Positions 35,225 through 43,685 of a DNA stretch of 64,000 nucleotides are shown here, piece after piece. The notes beneath the pieces were generated by a model, which saw only the letters and a list, made by a program, of their open reading frames with translations, did no database searches and was not told the DNA's origin. Position 1 is the first letter of the stretch, and the number at the start of each line of letters is the position of its first letter. This stretch comes from Pseudomonadota bacterium (lineage in GTDB: Bacteria > Bdellovibrionota_C > UBA2361 > SZUA-149 > DAOLCO01). The stretch lies in contig JAIYCX010000013.1 in assembly GCA_027487795.1 (NCBI GenBank), positions 113,730 through 177,729 of the forward strand, in the 5' to 3' direction. The translations under genes were made by a program, and so were the position numbers.

Positions 35225-35365
35225 TTGGGGCCTTTTGATTTAAACTGATGATAAGAATGTTTAAAACATCATATTATTCGAAAGATCAAATTCCATATGG
35301 CTACAATTCAGTCAACTAAATTATATTCATGGCAAATTTCATAACAGCTTGTTATTATTGATCTT

Positions 35366-36148
35366 TTATAGTCCACTACAAAATAGTAACGCCGGATAAC
35401 AGGCTAACCAAGCAAAGATAAAACGATTAAGTCCAAAAAAATAAAAATTTGCTAGATGAAATGCCAGTGCAAACATTATAAAACCAACACAGAGCAAAGG
35501 ATTTAATAATGCTAATACAAAACCTACTTCAAAAATAATTATTGCCCAAGATAGAATAATAGAAATAATTTTATTATCAGAAATCAACTTGCTCACAGCA
35601 TTATATTTATAAATAGTAGAAGACATAAAACCCCTTAAAGCCGCCCCGTTTCTCCAGTTACTTCGTCTTATTTTAACTACCCCAGATATAAAGTAAGAAG
35701 AGCAAATTTGAATAGTGATATACCACATAGCAGCTAAGGATACTTTATCAGATGCCGTAGAGAAAAAGCTATCAAATGTTAAAGCCGAAAGAACTATTAT
35801 TGTCATATAGTCACTCCCGCCATTAAAAGTACCTCTCCATCTAAGTGAAATTAAAAGTGTTGAAATCAGAAGGTATAAAAAAAGAAAAGCGTTTGAATAA
35901 AAGATTAAATAAATAGCAGCTACGAGTCTTAAAGATAACAGAACTAGAAAATTTTCGTACTTTAAAGTAAATGCTAAAATTTTTTGTGTTAGCTTAGAAA
36001 AGATTTCGAACTCAACTTTAAGATTTTCCCAGCGCCAAACTCCTTGATCAGAAAAAGATTTTCTAATTTGAAATAGCTCTATTGTTTGAAGTATTATAGC
36101 ATATGATATTATTTGTTTAGTAAGATACAATGCTGTTGATATTTCCAT
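35366..36148 (-). CDS. HTTM-like multi-span membrane protein
   Basis: 260 residues with about seven membrane spans. The FNGGSDYMTIIVLSALTFDS segment, the conserved WYITIQICSSYFISGVVKIR and a late FHLANFYFFGLNRFIFAWLA resemble the HTTM (vitamin-K-carboxylase-like transmembrane) family. Carboxylase activity is not implied. Its start overlaps the stop of the upstream gene (TAATG), so the two are translationally coupled. Confidence 0.72.
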   Translation of the reverse strand: MEISTALYLTKQIISYAIILQTIELFQIRKSFSDQGVWRWENLKVEFEIFSKLTQKILAFTLKYENFLVLLSLRLVAAIYLIFYSNAFLFLYLLISTLLISLRWRGTFNGGSDYMTIIVLSALTFDSFFSTASDKVSLAAMWYITIQICSSYFISGVVKIRRSNWRNGAALRGFMSSTIYKYNAVSKLISDNKIISIILSWAIIIFEVGFVLALLNPLLCVGFIMFALAFHLANFYFFGLNRFIFAWLACYPALLFCSGL

Positions 36149-36654
36149 TATTGTACCTCATGAACAATAGAAACAAGAATATCAGCATTATCCTGAGGTA
36201 AGCCCTGCATAGTCAAAGTCAATTTAAATTGAAAAAACTTCGCTTGATCTTTGATTCTATCTTCAACTAAGTTTTTTACTAACTTATAAGAAACAGAACT
36301 AACTAAGTCTTTCTCTCTACCCTCTTCAATTTCTTCTTTGTCATTCTCTAATTGCTGAACTAGCGAGCCGTAAGCATGAACTAAATTTGCATTGCTATTT
36401 AGAAATAATTTATTCCAGCTACGATCTAACTTTTCAATACATAGTTGCCATTGTTGAAAGTTTTTACCATCATCAGCTAATCTATAGTATAGAAGCGGTT
36501 GGTAACAAATATCTTCATAAAACTTCCATGAAGGAAATAAGCAGCGAAATAAATAAAGCTTTCTTATTGAAAAGTAGCGTGGTTTTAATAGCGATAAGTA
36601 GCCAATTACCAAAAGATAAACTATTAAAACTAAAATAAGATAATTATTGTTCAA
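36148..36654 (-). CDS. membrane-anchored protein coupled to the HTTM gene
   Basis: 168 residues. One N-terminal membrane segment (YLILVLIVYLLVIGYLSLLK), then a charged helical domain. DCC1-type oxidoreductases often accompany HTTM proteins, but no CxxC motif is present. Family not recognised. It ends in the TAATG overlap with the HTTM gene and starts 2 bases after the deacetylase gene. Confidence 0.65.
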   Translation of the reverse strand: MNNNYLILVLIVYLLVIGYLSLLKPRYFSIRKLYLFRCLFPSWKFYEDICYQPLLYYRLADDGKNFQQWQLCIEKLDRSWNKLFLNSNANLVHAYGSLVQQLENDKEEIEEGREKDLVSSVSYKLVKNLVEDRIKDQAKFFQFKLTLTMQGLPQDNADILVSIVHEVQ

Positions 36655-36656
36655 TG

Positions 36657-37655
36657 TTATGAAATAATCTTAGCGATACTTGTAAACGAAAACTCACTCA
36701 TCATACTTTCTAGCATTTTAGAGAAGCTTCGAATGCCATAATAATGTCTTAGCTGGGTAAGTAGTGGTAACTCTGTAAAATAAGGCTGGGAAAAGTCCAT
36801 CTCCCAAGGATGCAGATAGCAAATAATTGGGGTTGTTGAAGTTCTTAAGTTTTTTTTCAGTGCTTGTTTAATTATCATTTCAGGAAAAAACCTCCAATAA
36901 GCCCCTCCTGCAATCGGTACTCTCACTTCCTTTAATAAAAAATTAAAACTTTTTATAGCCATTGGTAAAATTAAGAGTGGCTCATATTTAGTTTCTCTTA
37001 CTTCATAATTTACACTTCTATGAATATTCCCATAACGATGATGCATTACTGGATTCAAACTTGAATCATAATGATACCCTGCTTTAGATAATTCATCATA
37101 TGCCCAAAGATTTTTATCAGTAATTGAAAAGTTTGGAGCTCTGTAACCTAAAACTTTCTGTCCTGATAAATCTTCTAACAATTTTTTCGATCTATCAACA
37201 TCTTTAAAAAATTGTTTCTGCGTTTGCTCATATGCGACTCTATGTGCGTAGCCATGTGAAGCAACTTCATGACCACGTTTTACAATCTCCCTTACTATCT
37301 CAGGATTATGTTTTGCAGAATAACCTAAAACAAAGAAAGTTCCTTTTCTGTCACACTTATCAAAAATATCTAAAAGACGAAAAGTCATTTCTGACACTCG
37401 ATTTGGAAGCTGATGCCAACTCTTTATAGGACAAACCTTAGATAAACTAGCAGCATGATAATAATCTTCCACATCTACCGTAAGTGAGATTTGATTTGCT
37501 AGGATTTTAAATGCGGGTTTTGTATTCAAGATTACAATGCTGGGACTTACTAATTCAGAATCTTTTACTATGAATTTTACTTTTGGGAAATTTGGTAACA
37601 GCTGTCTAATTAAAATTGTACAATATATGCCATTATAGCATCGTAAATATTGCAA
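36657..37655 (-). CDS. polysaccharide deacetylase, XrtA/PEP-CTERM-associated type
   Basis: 332 residues (the N-terminal 50 are poorly conserved, so the true start may be later). NodB-type metal triad: DVEDYYHAA (Asp-Glu-Asp) and HGYAHR. YRAPNFSITDKNLWAYDELS, the substrate Tyr segment YHYDSSLNP, VPIAGGAYWRFFP and ICYLHPWEMD follow. This pattern is that of the deacetylases linked to exosortase loci, which remove acetyl groups from exported polysaccharide. A PEP-CTERM protein is encoded at 50472, but no exosortase is in the window. Confidence 0.85.
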   Translation of the reverse strand: MQYLRCYNGIYCTILIRQLLPNFPKVKFIVKDSELVSPSIVILNTKPAFKILANQISLTVDVEDYYHAASLSKVCPIKSWHQLPNRVSEMTFRLLDIFDKCDRKGTFFVLGYSAKHNPEIVREIVKRGHEVASHGYAHRVAYEQTQKQFFKDVDRSKKLLEDLSGQKVLGYRAPNFSITDKNLWAYDELSKAGYHYDSSLNPVMHHRYGNIHRSVNYEVRETKYEPLLILPMAIKSFNFLLKEVRVPIAGGAYWRFFPEMIIKQALKKNLRTSTTPIICYLHPWEMDFSQPYFTELPLLTQLRHYYGIRSFSKMLESMMSEFSFTSIAKIIS

Positions 37656-37683
37656 AATTTACCCTGAATATGCTATGTTAATG

Positions 37684-37818
37684 ACATATTGTAAAAGACT
37701 CTCCAAAACAAGCGGCATAACTGAATAAGGAGATGTAAGACTGTCTCCGCTATATGATTTTGCACCGATGTATTTAGACCGAGAAGGTATCGCAAGATTA
37801 AATAATTGGTCACAATAA
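37684..37818 (+). pseudogene. remnant of a hipA-type toxin gene
   Basis: A frame from about 37684 reads through one TAA and then LSPLYDFAPMYLDREGIARL, which matches the C-terminal end of one HipA kinase subtype. It ends at TAA 37816, 3 bases before the XRE gene. The rest of the kinase is missing, replaced by the deacetylase gene. It is broken and too short to work. Confidence 0.65.
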
Positions 37819-37821
37819 TCT

Positions 37822-38103
37822 ATGTCAAATAATAAAGGGTCCGAGGGTAGAATAAAAGATCTTAGAGAAGAGCTTGATAAACTCACTCCAGTATCAGAAC
37901 TTACTATCGGCGAGCAGATTAAACGAATGAGAAAAATCACAAGAAAAACTCAAGTAGAATATGCCAAGTGGCTTGGAATAGCTCCAAGAATTATTATTGA
38001 TCTAGAAAATAACAAAGGAAATCCCACACTTTCAACTTTAAGAAAAATTGGAAAACCTTTCGGGTTTAATCCTTACTTTGGGAAAGTTAATAAAAACGAT
38101 TAG
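37822..38103 (+). CDS. XRE-family regulator, orphan HipB-like
   Basis: 93 residues with a helix-turn-helix at about 35-90 (GEQIKRMRKITRKTQVEYAK, WLGIAPRIIIDLENNKGNPT). It follows the hipA remnant with the spacing of a toxin-antitoxin pair, so it is probably a surviving antitoxin or regulator. A functional hipBA pair follows 190 bases on. Confidence 0.8.
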   Translation: MSNNKGSEGRIKDLREELDKLTPVSELTIGEQIKRMRKITRKTQVEYAKWLGIAPRIIIDLENNKGNPTLSTLRKIGKPFGFNPYFGKVNKND

Positions 38104-38289
38104 ACTCAGATACTACAAATTTTGCACTTGATATTTTTCACTCGAACGAATAAAAACCTTAAGAAAGACCCACTATTTTTAATTTTTAGAGTAAATTTCA
38201 CTCAAACTAATGAAAAATACTTCTTAATTATATAAAAACATGATAAAATATTTCATATTACCTCAATCGAATTAATTATCATACCATAG

Positions 38290-38538
38290 ATGGCTGCTAA
38301 TCCCTATCAAATTCTAGGCTCTGCCGTTAAACAAGAAAGAAAATTACATGGGCTAAGCCAGACAGAGCTTTCACATCTTTCTAACACAGGGATTAACTTC
38401 ATTTCACAACTTGAACGAGGGAAAGAGACTTTAAGACTTTCAAGCCTTCTCTCGGTTCTAAATGTATTAGGCTTAGAATTGAATATTGTAAGAGGAAAAA
38501 ATCTAATTTCTACTTCCGATAAACTAAAATCAGAATGA
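38290..38538 (+). CDS. hipB: HipB antitoxin
   Basis: 82 residues, almost entirely a helix-turn-helix domain (VKQERKLHGLSQTELSHLSN, FISQLERGKETLRLSSLLSV). It precedes hipA by 13 bases, the classical hipBA order. It would bind its own promoter and hold HipA inactive. The A/T-rich upstream region should contain operators, but I could not identify a clear one. Confidence 0.88.
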   Translation: MAANPYQILGSAVKQERKLHGLSQTELSHLSNTGINFISQLERGKETLRLSSLLSVLNVLGLELNIVRGKNLISTSDKLKSE

Positions 38539-38551
38539 CATCATAAATGAC

Positions 38552-39778
38552 ATGAAGATAAGTGAAATTAAAAAAATAGACGAAGCCTTCGTATTCTGTG
38601 ACGACAAAATAGCTGGCAAAATTGTTAGAACAAATGATGGATCTATTTTTGAATACGATAAAAACTATCTTGATAGCGAGTTCGCATCTAGTATTTCATA
38701 TAGCATGCCGACTTCAAAAACTTCTTATACTTCTATTGGAAATAACCTATCACCTTTTTTTGCAAATCTACTACCAGAAGGTCTACGACTACAAGTTTTA
38801 ACTAAAATCAGCAAAACCTCACTTGATGATATGCTTACTTTACTAATAGCAGCTGGCCCTAATTGTGTTGGTGATGTTTTCTTAAATATATCAAATAAAT
38901 TTGAAAATATTGAACCCTCGGCAAATGAAGATTACAATAAAACCTCCTTTTGGAGGCTTTTCGAAGATAGTGTAAACTCTAAAAACTATGAAGATAAATT
39001 AAACGACATCTCCCTAGCAGGTGTTTATCCAAAAATATCTGCCGCTACTATTTCTTTTCCAGTAAATTTTATAAATAAAAAGTCTCAATATATTCTAAAA
39101 CTAGAGCCAAAAGAATTCCCTTGCTTAGTTGCAAATGAATTCTTCTTTATGTCACTAGCTGAAAAATGCGATATCGAAGTTCCAAAAGTTAAAATAATAT
39201 TAGATAAAAATAATGAGCCTGGATTACTCGTAGAACGATTCGATAGAAAATATATTAAATCAGAGAAACGAATAAAAAGAATTCATCAAGAGGATGCCTG
39301 CCAATTATTAAATATATATCCAAGCGAAAAATATCGAAGATCATTTAGAGATATTGCAGATCAAATAGAAAAAACCAGTTCTAGTCCAATAATAGAAATA
39401 ACAAAACTTATTAGAATCTATCTATACAGTTACTTTATTGCAAATGGAGACTTACATGCAAAAAATATTAGCGTACTAGAAGATAGAAAGATTGGAAGAG
39501 TATTTCTATCACCAGCATACGATCTACTATCCACTCTTCCATATGGCGACACGGAAATGGCTCTAGAAATTGAAGGTAAAAAAAATAATATAAGATACAA
39601 AGATATTATTAACTTTGCCAAGAGATACAAAATTGTACCCAAAGCATTAGATCAAATTATAGACGTGCTAAAAAATCAAATTCTATTATCTACAGATAAA
39701 TTAACTGAAATAGGCTTGAGTGATAAGAAAACAGCATTTCTCATAAAAACAATTAAACAAAGAACTGAGAAATTCTAA
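38552..39778 (+). CDS. hipA: HipA serine/threonine kinase toxin
   Basis: Phosphorylates an aminoacyl-tRNA synthetase (GltX in E. coli) and induces dormancy. 408 residues. The N-terminal lobe has NNLSPFFANLLPEGLRLQVL (residues 66-85). Kinase motifs are LVERFDRKY, catalytic ANGDLHAKNISV (about residue 303) and the metal-binding Asp in LSPAYDLLSTLPYG. The NGDLHAKN and YDLL pattern is intact, so it should be active. The next start (speD) overlaps by one codon distance. Confidence 0.92.
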   Translation: MKISEIKKIDEAFVFCDDKIAGKIVRTNDGSIFEYDKNYLDSEFASSISYSMPTSKTSYTSIGNNLSPFFANLLPEGLRLQVLTKISKTSLDDMLTLLIAAGPNCVGDVFLNISNKFENIEPSANEDYNKTSFWRLFEDSVNSKNYEDKLNDISLAGVYPKISAATISFPVNFINKKSQYILKLEPKEFPCLVANEFFFMSLAEKCDIEVPKVKIILDKNNEPGLLVERFDRKYIKSEKRIKRIHQEDACQLLNIYPSEKYRRSFRDIADQIEKTSSSPIIEITKLIRIYLYSYFIANGDLHAKNISVLEDRKIGRVFLSPAYDLLSTLPYGDTEMALEIEGKKNNIRYKDIINFAKRYKIVPKALDQIIDVLKNQILLSTDKLTEIGLSDKKTAFLIKTIKQRTEKF

Positions 39779-39779
39779 T

Positions 39780-40160
39780 TTGAATAATTCAGCCCTCGGC
39801 AAACACCTTATTATTGACTTTTTTGACTGCAATCTTATCTCTATCTGCATAGAAAAGGCAGACCTAGAAAGTATAACAGAGATCATCCTAAAAGAACTTA
39901 ATCTAAAAAATATAACAGTACTAAGCACTAGTAATCACTTTTTCTCAGAAAATGCTATTAGTATTAGCTTTCACCTAGCAGAATCTCATTTAAATATTCA
40001 CACGTGGCCTGAGAATAATTACGTGTCTTTTGACTTCTTTTGCTGTAGCCTAATGCCAGATTTAGAATATATTATGGATGAAATAAGTAACTTCTGTGAT
40101 ATAAGTTTTTTCAAATCAAAACATAAAAATAGAAAATTTTTAGAAAGAGGAATAGCGTAA
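39780..40160 (+). CDS. speD: S-adenosylmethionine decarboxylase, class 1b type
   Basis: Makes decarboxylated AdoMet, the aminopropyl donor for spermidine synthesis. 126 residues from TTG 39780, just after hipA. GKHLIIDFFDCN at the start and the self-cleavage site FHLAESHLNIHTWPE, where the Ser becomes the pyruvoyl group. It starts the polyamine/membrane cluster that includes spermidine synthase at 43686. The stop overlaps the next start (taATGg). Confidence 0.9.
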   Translation: MNNSALGKHLIIDFFDCNLISICIEKADLESITEIILKELNLKNITVLSTSNHFFSENAISISFHLAESHLNIHTWPENNYVSFDFFCCSLMPDLEYIMDEISNFCDISFFKSKHKNRKFLERGIA

Positions 40161-41188
40161 TGGCAATCTGGAATACTATAAAATCTCAACTTAGATCAGT
40201 CATTCAATGGACAGATTGTCAGCCAGGTGAACTTTTTGAACTCTGGTCACAAAATGGAGACGAAATAAAAAATGCCTCCAAGCTTATAATTAATCCTGGC
40301 CAAGGTGCGATTTTTGTATATGAAGGGAAAATTCAGGCAGTGCACTTAGAAGAAGGTTCCTACGATATTAAAAGCGGAAACATTCCTTTCGTAACAACTC
40401 TATCAAAATTTATGCAAGCTTTTGAAAGTGAGCATAAAGTAGGTATTTACTTTTTTTGGAGAACCCAGTTTCTTAATCAAAAATGGGGTACTACTTCTTT
40501 AATTAAATACTTAGATCCAGTTTATAAAATACCTGTAGGACTGAGAGCATTTGGAAATTTTTCTTTTCAAATAACAAAGCCAGAAGAATTCTTTGTTAAT
40601 GTTATTGGATCACGTCCAGTGTATACCTTAGATGATGCAAGAATTGTATTTGCTGAAAGATTTGTTCAACAACTATCTGATTTATTTGCAACAGCTGGTT
40701 TTGGATTCGTAGAAATAGATAAACACAGAGTAGAGCTTGCTGAAGAATTAAAAGTAAAACTTGCCCCAGACTTAGAAAGCTTAGGTTTTGCCTTAACTGA
40801 TTTTAGAATAGAAGGTACTGACTTTGATGAAGGTACAAAAAGTAGAATCGGTAGGATCGCGGATCTTACAGCAGAGGCAGAAGGAGCAAAAGCTGCTGGA
40901 GTTAGCTACGCTGAGCTTCAACAGCTACAAGCCTTAAGAGATGCTGCAAAAAATGAAGGCTCCGGAGCCATTGGTGCAGGAGTAGGCCTTGGTGCAGGTA
41001 TGGGACTTGGTCAAATGTTTGCAGGTTCATTTGCTAATAATATGGGAGGCAGTAATATGGGCGGCCAACAACAGCCTACCATAAGCACTGCTGAAAGACT
41101 AAAAGGATTAAAAGATCTAATGGATCAAGGTTTAATAACTGCTGCTGAATTTGAAGAAAAGAGAGCAGAAATAGTAAAAAAACTGTAG
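40160..41188 (+). CDS. SPFH-domain virion-like protein with SHOCT tail
   Basis: 342 residues. Residues 1-240 are an SPFH (YdjI-type) domain: QWTDCQPGELFELW, GQGAIFVYEGKIQAV, KVGIYFFWRTQFLNQKWGTT, PVGLRAFGNFSFQI. A Gly/Met-rich linker follows (GAGVGLGAGMGLGQMFAGSF). Residues 310-342 are a SHOCT segment (ERLKGLKDLMDQGLITAAEF). SPFH proteins form membrane-associated scaffolds. It overlaps speD by one base in the stop/start. Confidence 0.88.
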   Translation: MAIWNTIKSQLRSVIQWTDCQPGELFELWSQNGDEIKNASKLIINPGQGAIFVYEGKIQAVHLEEGSYDIKSGNIPFVTTLSKFMQAFESEHKVGIYFFWRTQFLNQKWGTTSLIKYLDPVYKIPVGLRAFGNFSFQITKPEEFFVNVIGSRPVYTLDDARIVFAERFVQQLSDLFATAGFGFVEIDKHRVELAEELKVKLAPDLESLGFALTDFRIEGTDFDEGTKSRIGRIADLTAEAEGAKAAGVSYAELQQLQALRDAAKNEGSGAIGAGVGLGAGMGLGQMFAGSFANNMGGSNMGGQQQPTISTAERLKGLKDLMDQGLITAAEFEEKRAEIVKKL

Positions 41189-41231
41189 TTAAGAAACTTT
41201 AGTTAAGACCTAAAAATGTAAGACATAAATA

Positions 41232-41909
41232 ATGACTGCAAGCTTTCAATGCGCCTCCTGCGGAGCGCAAATAGACTTTTCCAGTGGTGCTTCTGTTTAT
41301 GCAGTTTGTAAGTACTGTAATAGTGCGCAAATCAGAACGGGCGCATCACTTAGCGACTTAGGTAAAGTAGCTCAACTAAAAGAAGATTACTCCGCTATTC
41401 AATTAGGAACTCAAGGTGTTCATCCCAGACTAAATAATAATAGCTCTACAAGATTTAGTACTATTGGCAGAATCAGATTAAGCTGGGAGCGCGGATTTTG
41501 GGATGAATGGTATGTCTTACTAGAAAACGGCGAAGGTGCTTGGCTTGCTGAAGCTCAAGGATTTTATTATTTTTCAGTATTAACTAATGACGTAACAGCC
41601 AGTCAATTAGAATTTCCACTTAGTATTGGGAACAAATACAATTTATTAAACAATGAATACAATGTAAAAGATATAAAATCTGCAACATGTAGTTATAGTG
41701 AAGGAGAACTTCCTTTTTCCGGAGCAGTTGGTGAAAAATATGAAAGCTATGAACTTTTTACAGTTGAAGGTGATTTTTTATCTTTATCAATCGTAGATAA
41801 CGTACTGCTTGCTTATAAAGGACAAGTTTTTTCATTAGAAGAGCTCTCTCTTTCCAATCTTAGAGCACTTGAAGGTTGGACATTAGAAAAAAGGGCCTTT
41901 AATGTCTGA
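41232..41909 (+). CDS. DUF4178 protein with zinc ribbon, first copy
   Basis: 225 residues. An N-terminal Zn ribbon (FQCASCGAQIDF and VCKYCNSAQ, two CxxC pairs) is followed by a DUF4178-type beta domain with IGRIRLSWERGFWDEWYVLL and GAWLAEAQGFYYF. Function of DUF4178 is unknown, but it recurs with SpeD, SPFH, DUF350 and spermidine synthase. It overlaps the next gene by 8 bases. Confidence 0.82.
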   Translation: MTASFQCASCGAQIDFSSGASVYAVCKYCNSAQIRTGASLSDLGKVAQLKEDYSAIQLGTQGVHPRLNNNSSTRFSTIGRIRLSWERGFWDEWYVLLENGEGAWLAEAQGFYYFSVLTNDVTASQLEFPLSIGNKYNLLNNEYNVKDIKSATCSYSEGELPFSGAVGEKYESYELFTVEGDFLSLSIVDNVLLAYKGQVFSLEELSLSNLRALEGWTLEKRAFNV

Positions 41910-43287
41910 GATTACTGAAAACAAAACAGACGGAGTCAAACAAGTCTCCTGCCCTAGTTGCTCCTCTCCACTTGATATTAGAAGTCTCGGTAGAGGCAGT
42001 ACGCTAGGATGCGCTTATTGCGGTACTGTAATAGATATTGAAACACCTGAACTAAAAATAATTTCTGAAGCTAAAAAGTTAGTATCAAAACCTAAAATAG
42101 AAATTGGTAAAAAAGGTAAAATTTCTGGAATTACTTTCCAGATAATTGGCTATATTTATAGAACAGATAATAATAGAGAATACTTCTGGTCTGAATATTT
42201 GTTATTCAACCCTTACCATGGTTATCGTTGGCTATCAGAGTACGATAATCATTGGCAGTTCGTTACTCCACTTCCTTATGTCCCAGACATATACACCACA
42301 AATAGTTACAACAATGAAAAATATAAAAAATTCAGTGAAGGCTATTCTGTTATAGTTGAAGTTATTGGTGAATTATATTGGCAGGCTAAAATAGGCGACA
42401 GTGTAAAAACTTTAGACTTTATACTTCCTCCTAAGGCCGTAGGATTAGAAGTTTCTACTGTAGAAATTTCAGCCTCTGAATATAGGTACATGCCAATTGA
42501 GGAACTTGAAGAAGCATTTGGAGAAATAAAGAAAAGCTTCTTTAATTATTCTCGCAGCGTCTCCCCAACACAGGTTAACCTTCATAAAAATGGCCTTTGG
42601 AGTGAAGTAGCTATATTTGGTATTTTACTAACTGTTCTTTTTATATTCCAATTTTATATAGGAATTACAGCTCTAAATAAAAGAGTACTGAATGAAACCT
42701 TTGATCTTGTGAAAACTAATGAAGTAGTTAGTCCAGGAGTAACAGCTACTGATTCAGCAGCAGCTAGAATGATAATAACTTCTCCCTTTCAACTAGTTAA
42801 TAAAGTCTCTAACTTTGAAGTATTAATAGAATCACAATTGGAAAACTCGTGGCTCTATACAGATGTTACACTAGCATCTACTGATGGTAGTTTCATTGAT
42901 GAGCAAAGTGTAGAAGTATCATACTATCATGGCTACGATTCGGATGGGCGCTGGACAGAAGGAAGTACAGTGAGAACACTTTTATTCTCAAGTGTACCAC
43001 CGGGTGAGTATAAGCTAAGAATAGAGCCGGAAATGCCTAAAGAAGAATTTTCAAAGGCTCCAGGTGCTTGGAATGTAAGCGCAAATAATAAAAAAATCAT
43101 AAGCCCAAATAAAATCCACATTATCGCCAAACAAGATGTACCTTACTGGACAAACTTTGCTGTTGCATTTTTTGCTCTACTAATTTTCCCAGCTATTAAG
43201 ATATTTCGATGTGCTAGTTTCGAGAATCAAAGATGGCAAGAGAGTAATTTAGGTAGTGTCTTAGATAATTTTACAACAGGAGATTAG
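41902..43287 (+). CDS. DUF4178 protein with zinc ribbon and two membrane spans
   Basis: 461 residues. Zn ribbon (VSCPSCSSPLDI and GCAYCGTVIDI), then DUF4178 near residues 60-220 (GITFQIIGYIYRTDNNREYF, WSEYLLFNPYHGYRWLSEYD). One membrane segment (SEVAIFGILLTVLFIFQFYI), a domain facing outward, and a last span (NFAVAFFALLIFPAI). A paralogue of the preceding gene with added membrane parts. Confidence 0.82.
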   Translation: MSEITENKTDGVKQVSCPSCSSPLDIRSLGRGSTLGCAYCGTVIDIETPELKIISEAKKLVSKPKIEIGKKGKISGITFQIIGYIYRTDNNREYFWSEYLLFNPYHGYRWLSEYDNHWQFVTPLPYVPDIYTTNSYNNEKYKKFSEGYSVIVEVIGELYWQAKIGDSVKTLDFILPPKAVGLEVSTVEISASEYRYMPIEELEEAFGEIKKSFFNYSRSVSPTQVNLHKNGLWSEVAIFGILLTVLFIFQFYIGITALNKRVLNETFDLVKTNEVVSPGVTATDSAAARMIITSPFQLVNKVSNFEVLIESQLENSWLYTDVTLASTDGSFIDEQSVEVSYYHGYDSDGRWTEGSTVRTLLFSSVPPGEYKLRIEPEMPKEEFSKAPGAWNVSANNKKIISPNKIHIIAKQDVPYWTNFAVAFFALLIFPAIKIFRCASFENQRWQESNLGSVLDNFTTGD

Positions 43288-43297
43288 GATTTGCGCT

Positions 43298-43432
43298 ATG
43301 AAATTATTTAAATACATTTTATGCGCTGGTATTCTCGGATGGTATATAGACGCTGAGAGAAACGGGAAAACTTTTTTAGGTAGTAGTTATAAAACAAAAA
43401 ATAGATCTTATGGTCAAGTTTACCATAAATAA
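43298..43432 (+). CDS. very small membrane-associated protein
   Basis: 44 residues, starting 10 bases after the DUF4178 stop, with GGAT upstream. One short hydrophobic segment (LFKYILCAGILGWYI) and a basic, Tyr-rich tail (SSYKTKNRSYGQVYHK). Similar tiny proteins are common beside DUF350 in such clusters. Short length leaves doubt. Confidence 0.5.
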   Translation: MKLFKYILCAGILGWYIDAERNGKTFLGSSYKTKNRSYGQVYHK

Positions 43433-43457
43433 ATATCAATAAAATAAGGAAACAAAC

Positions 43458-43667
43458 ATGGAAATTCATATAAACTATATTATCGAGGCAGTAATATTTT
43501 CTGGTATTGGACTAGTACTCTATGCAGTAGCTTTCATATTAATGGATATGCTTACACCATATAAGCTCTGGCATGAGATCATAGAAAGTAAAAATATGGC
43601 ACTTGCTATATTAATAGGAGCTGCAATGTTAGGTCTTAGCAATATTATAGCTGCTGCAGTACATTAG
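43458..43667 (+). CDS. DUF350 membrane protein, YjfL-like
   Basis: 69 residues, two membrane spans (AVIFSGIGLVLYAVAFILMD and ALAILIGAAMLGLSNIIAAA) joined by TPYKLWHEI, typical of one half of the DUF350/YjfL repeat. AAGGA precedes the ATG. Function unknown, linked by context to polyamine and envelope genes. Confidence 0.85.
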   Translation: MEIHINYIIEAVIFSGIGLVLYAVAFILMDMLTPYKLWHEIIESKNMALAILIGAAMLGLSNIIAAAVH

Positions 43668-43685
43668 AAAACAAACTTTTAGTTA

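Noticed and set aside
36148..36654. DCC1-type thiol oxidoreductase beside the HTTM gene
   Set aside because: No CxxC or DCC motif in the sequence.
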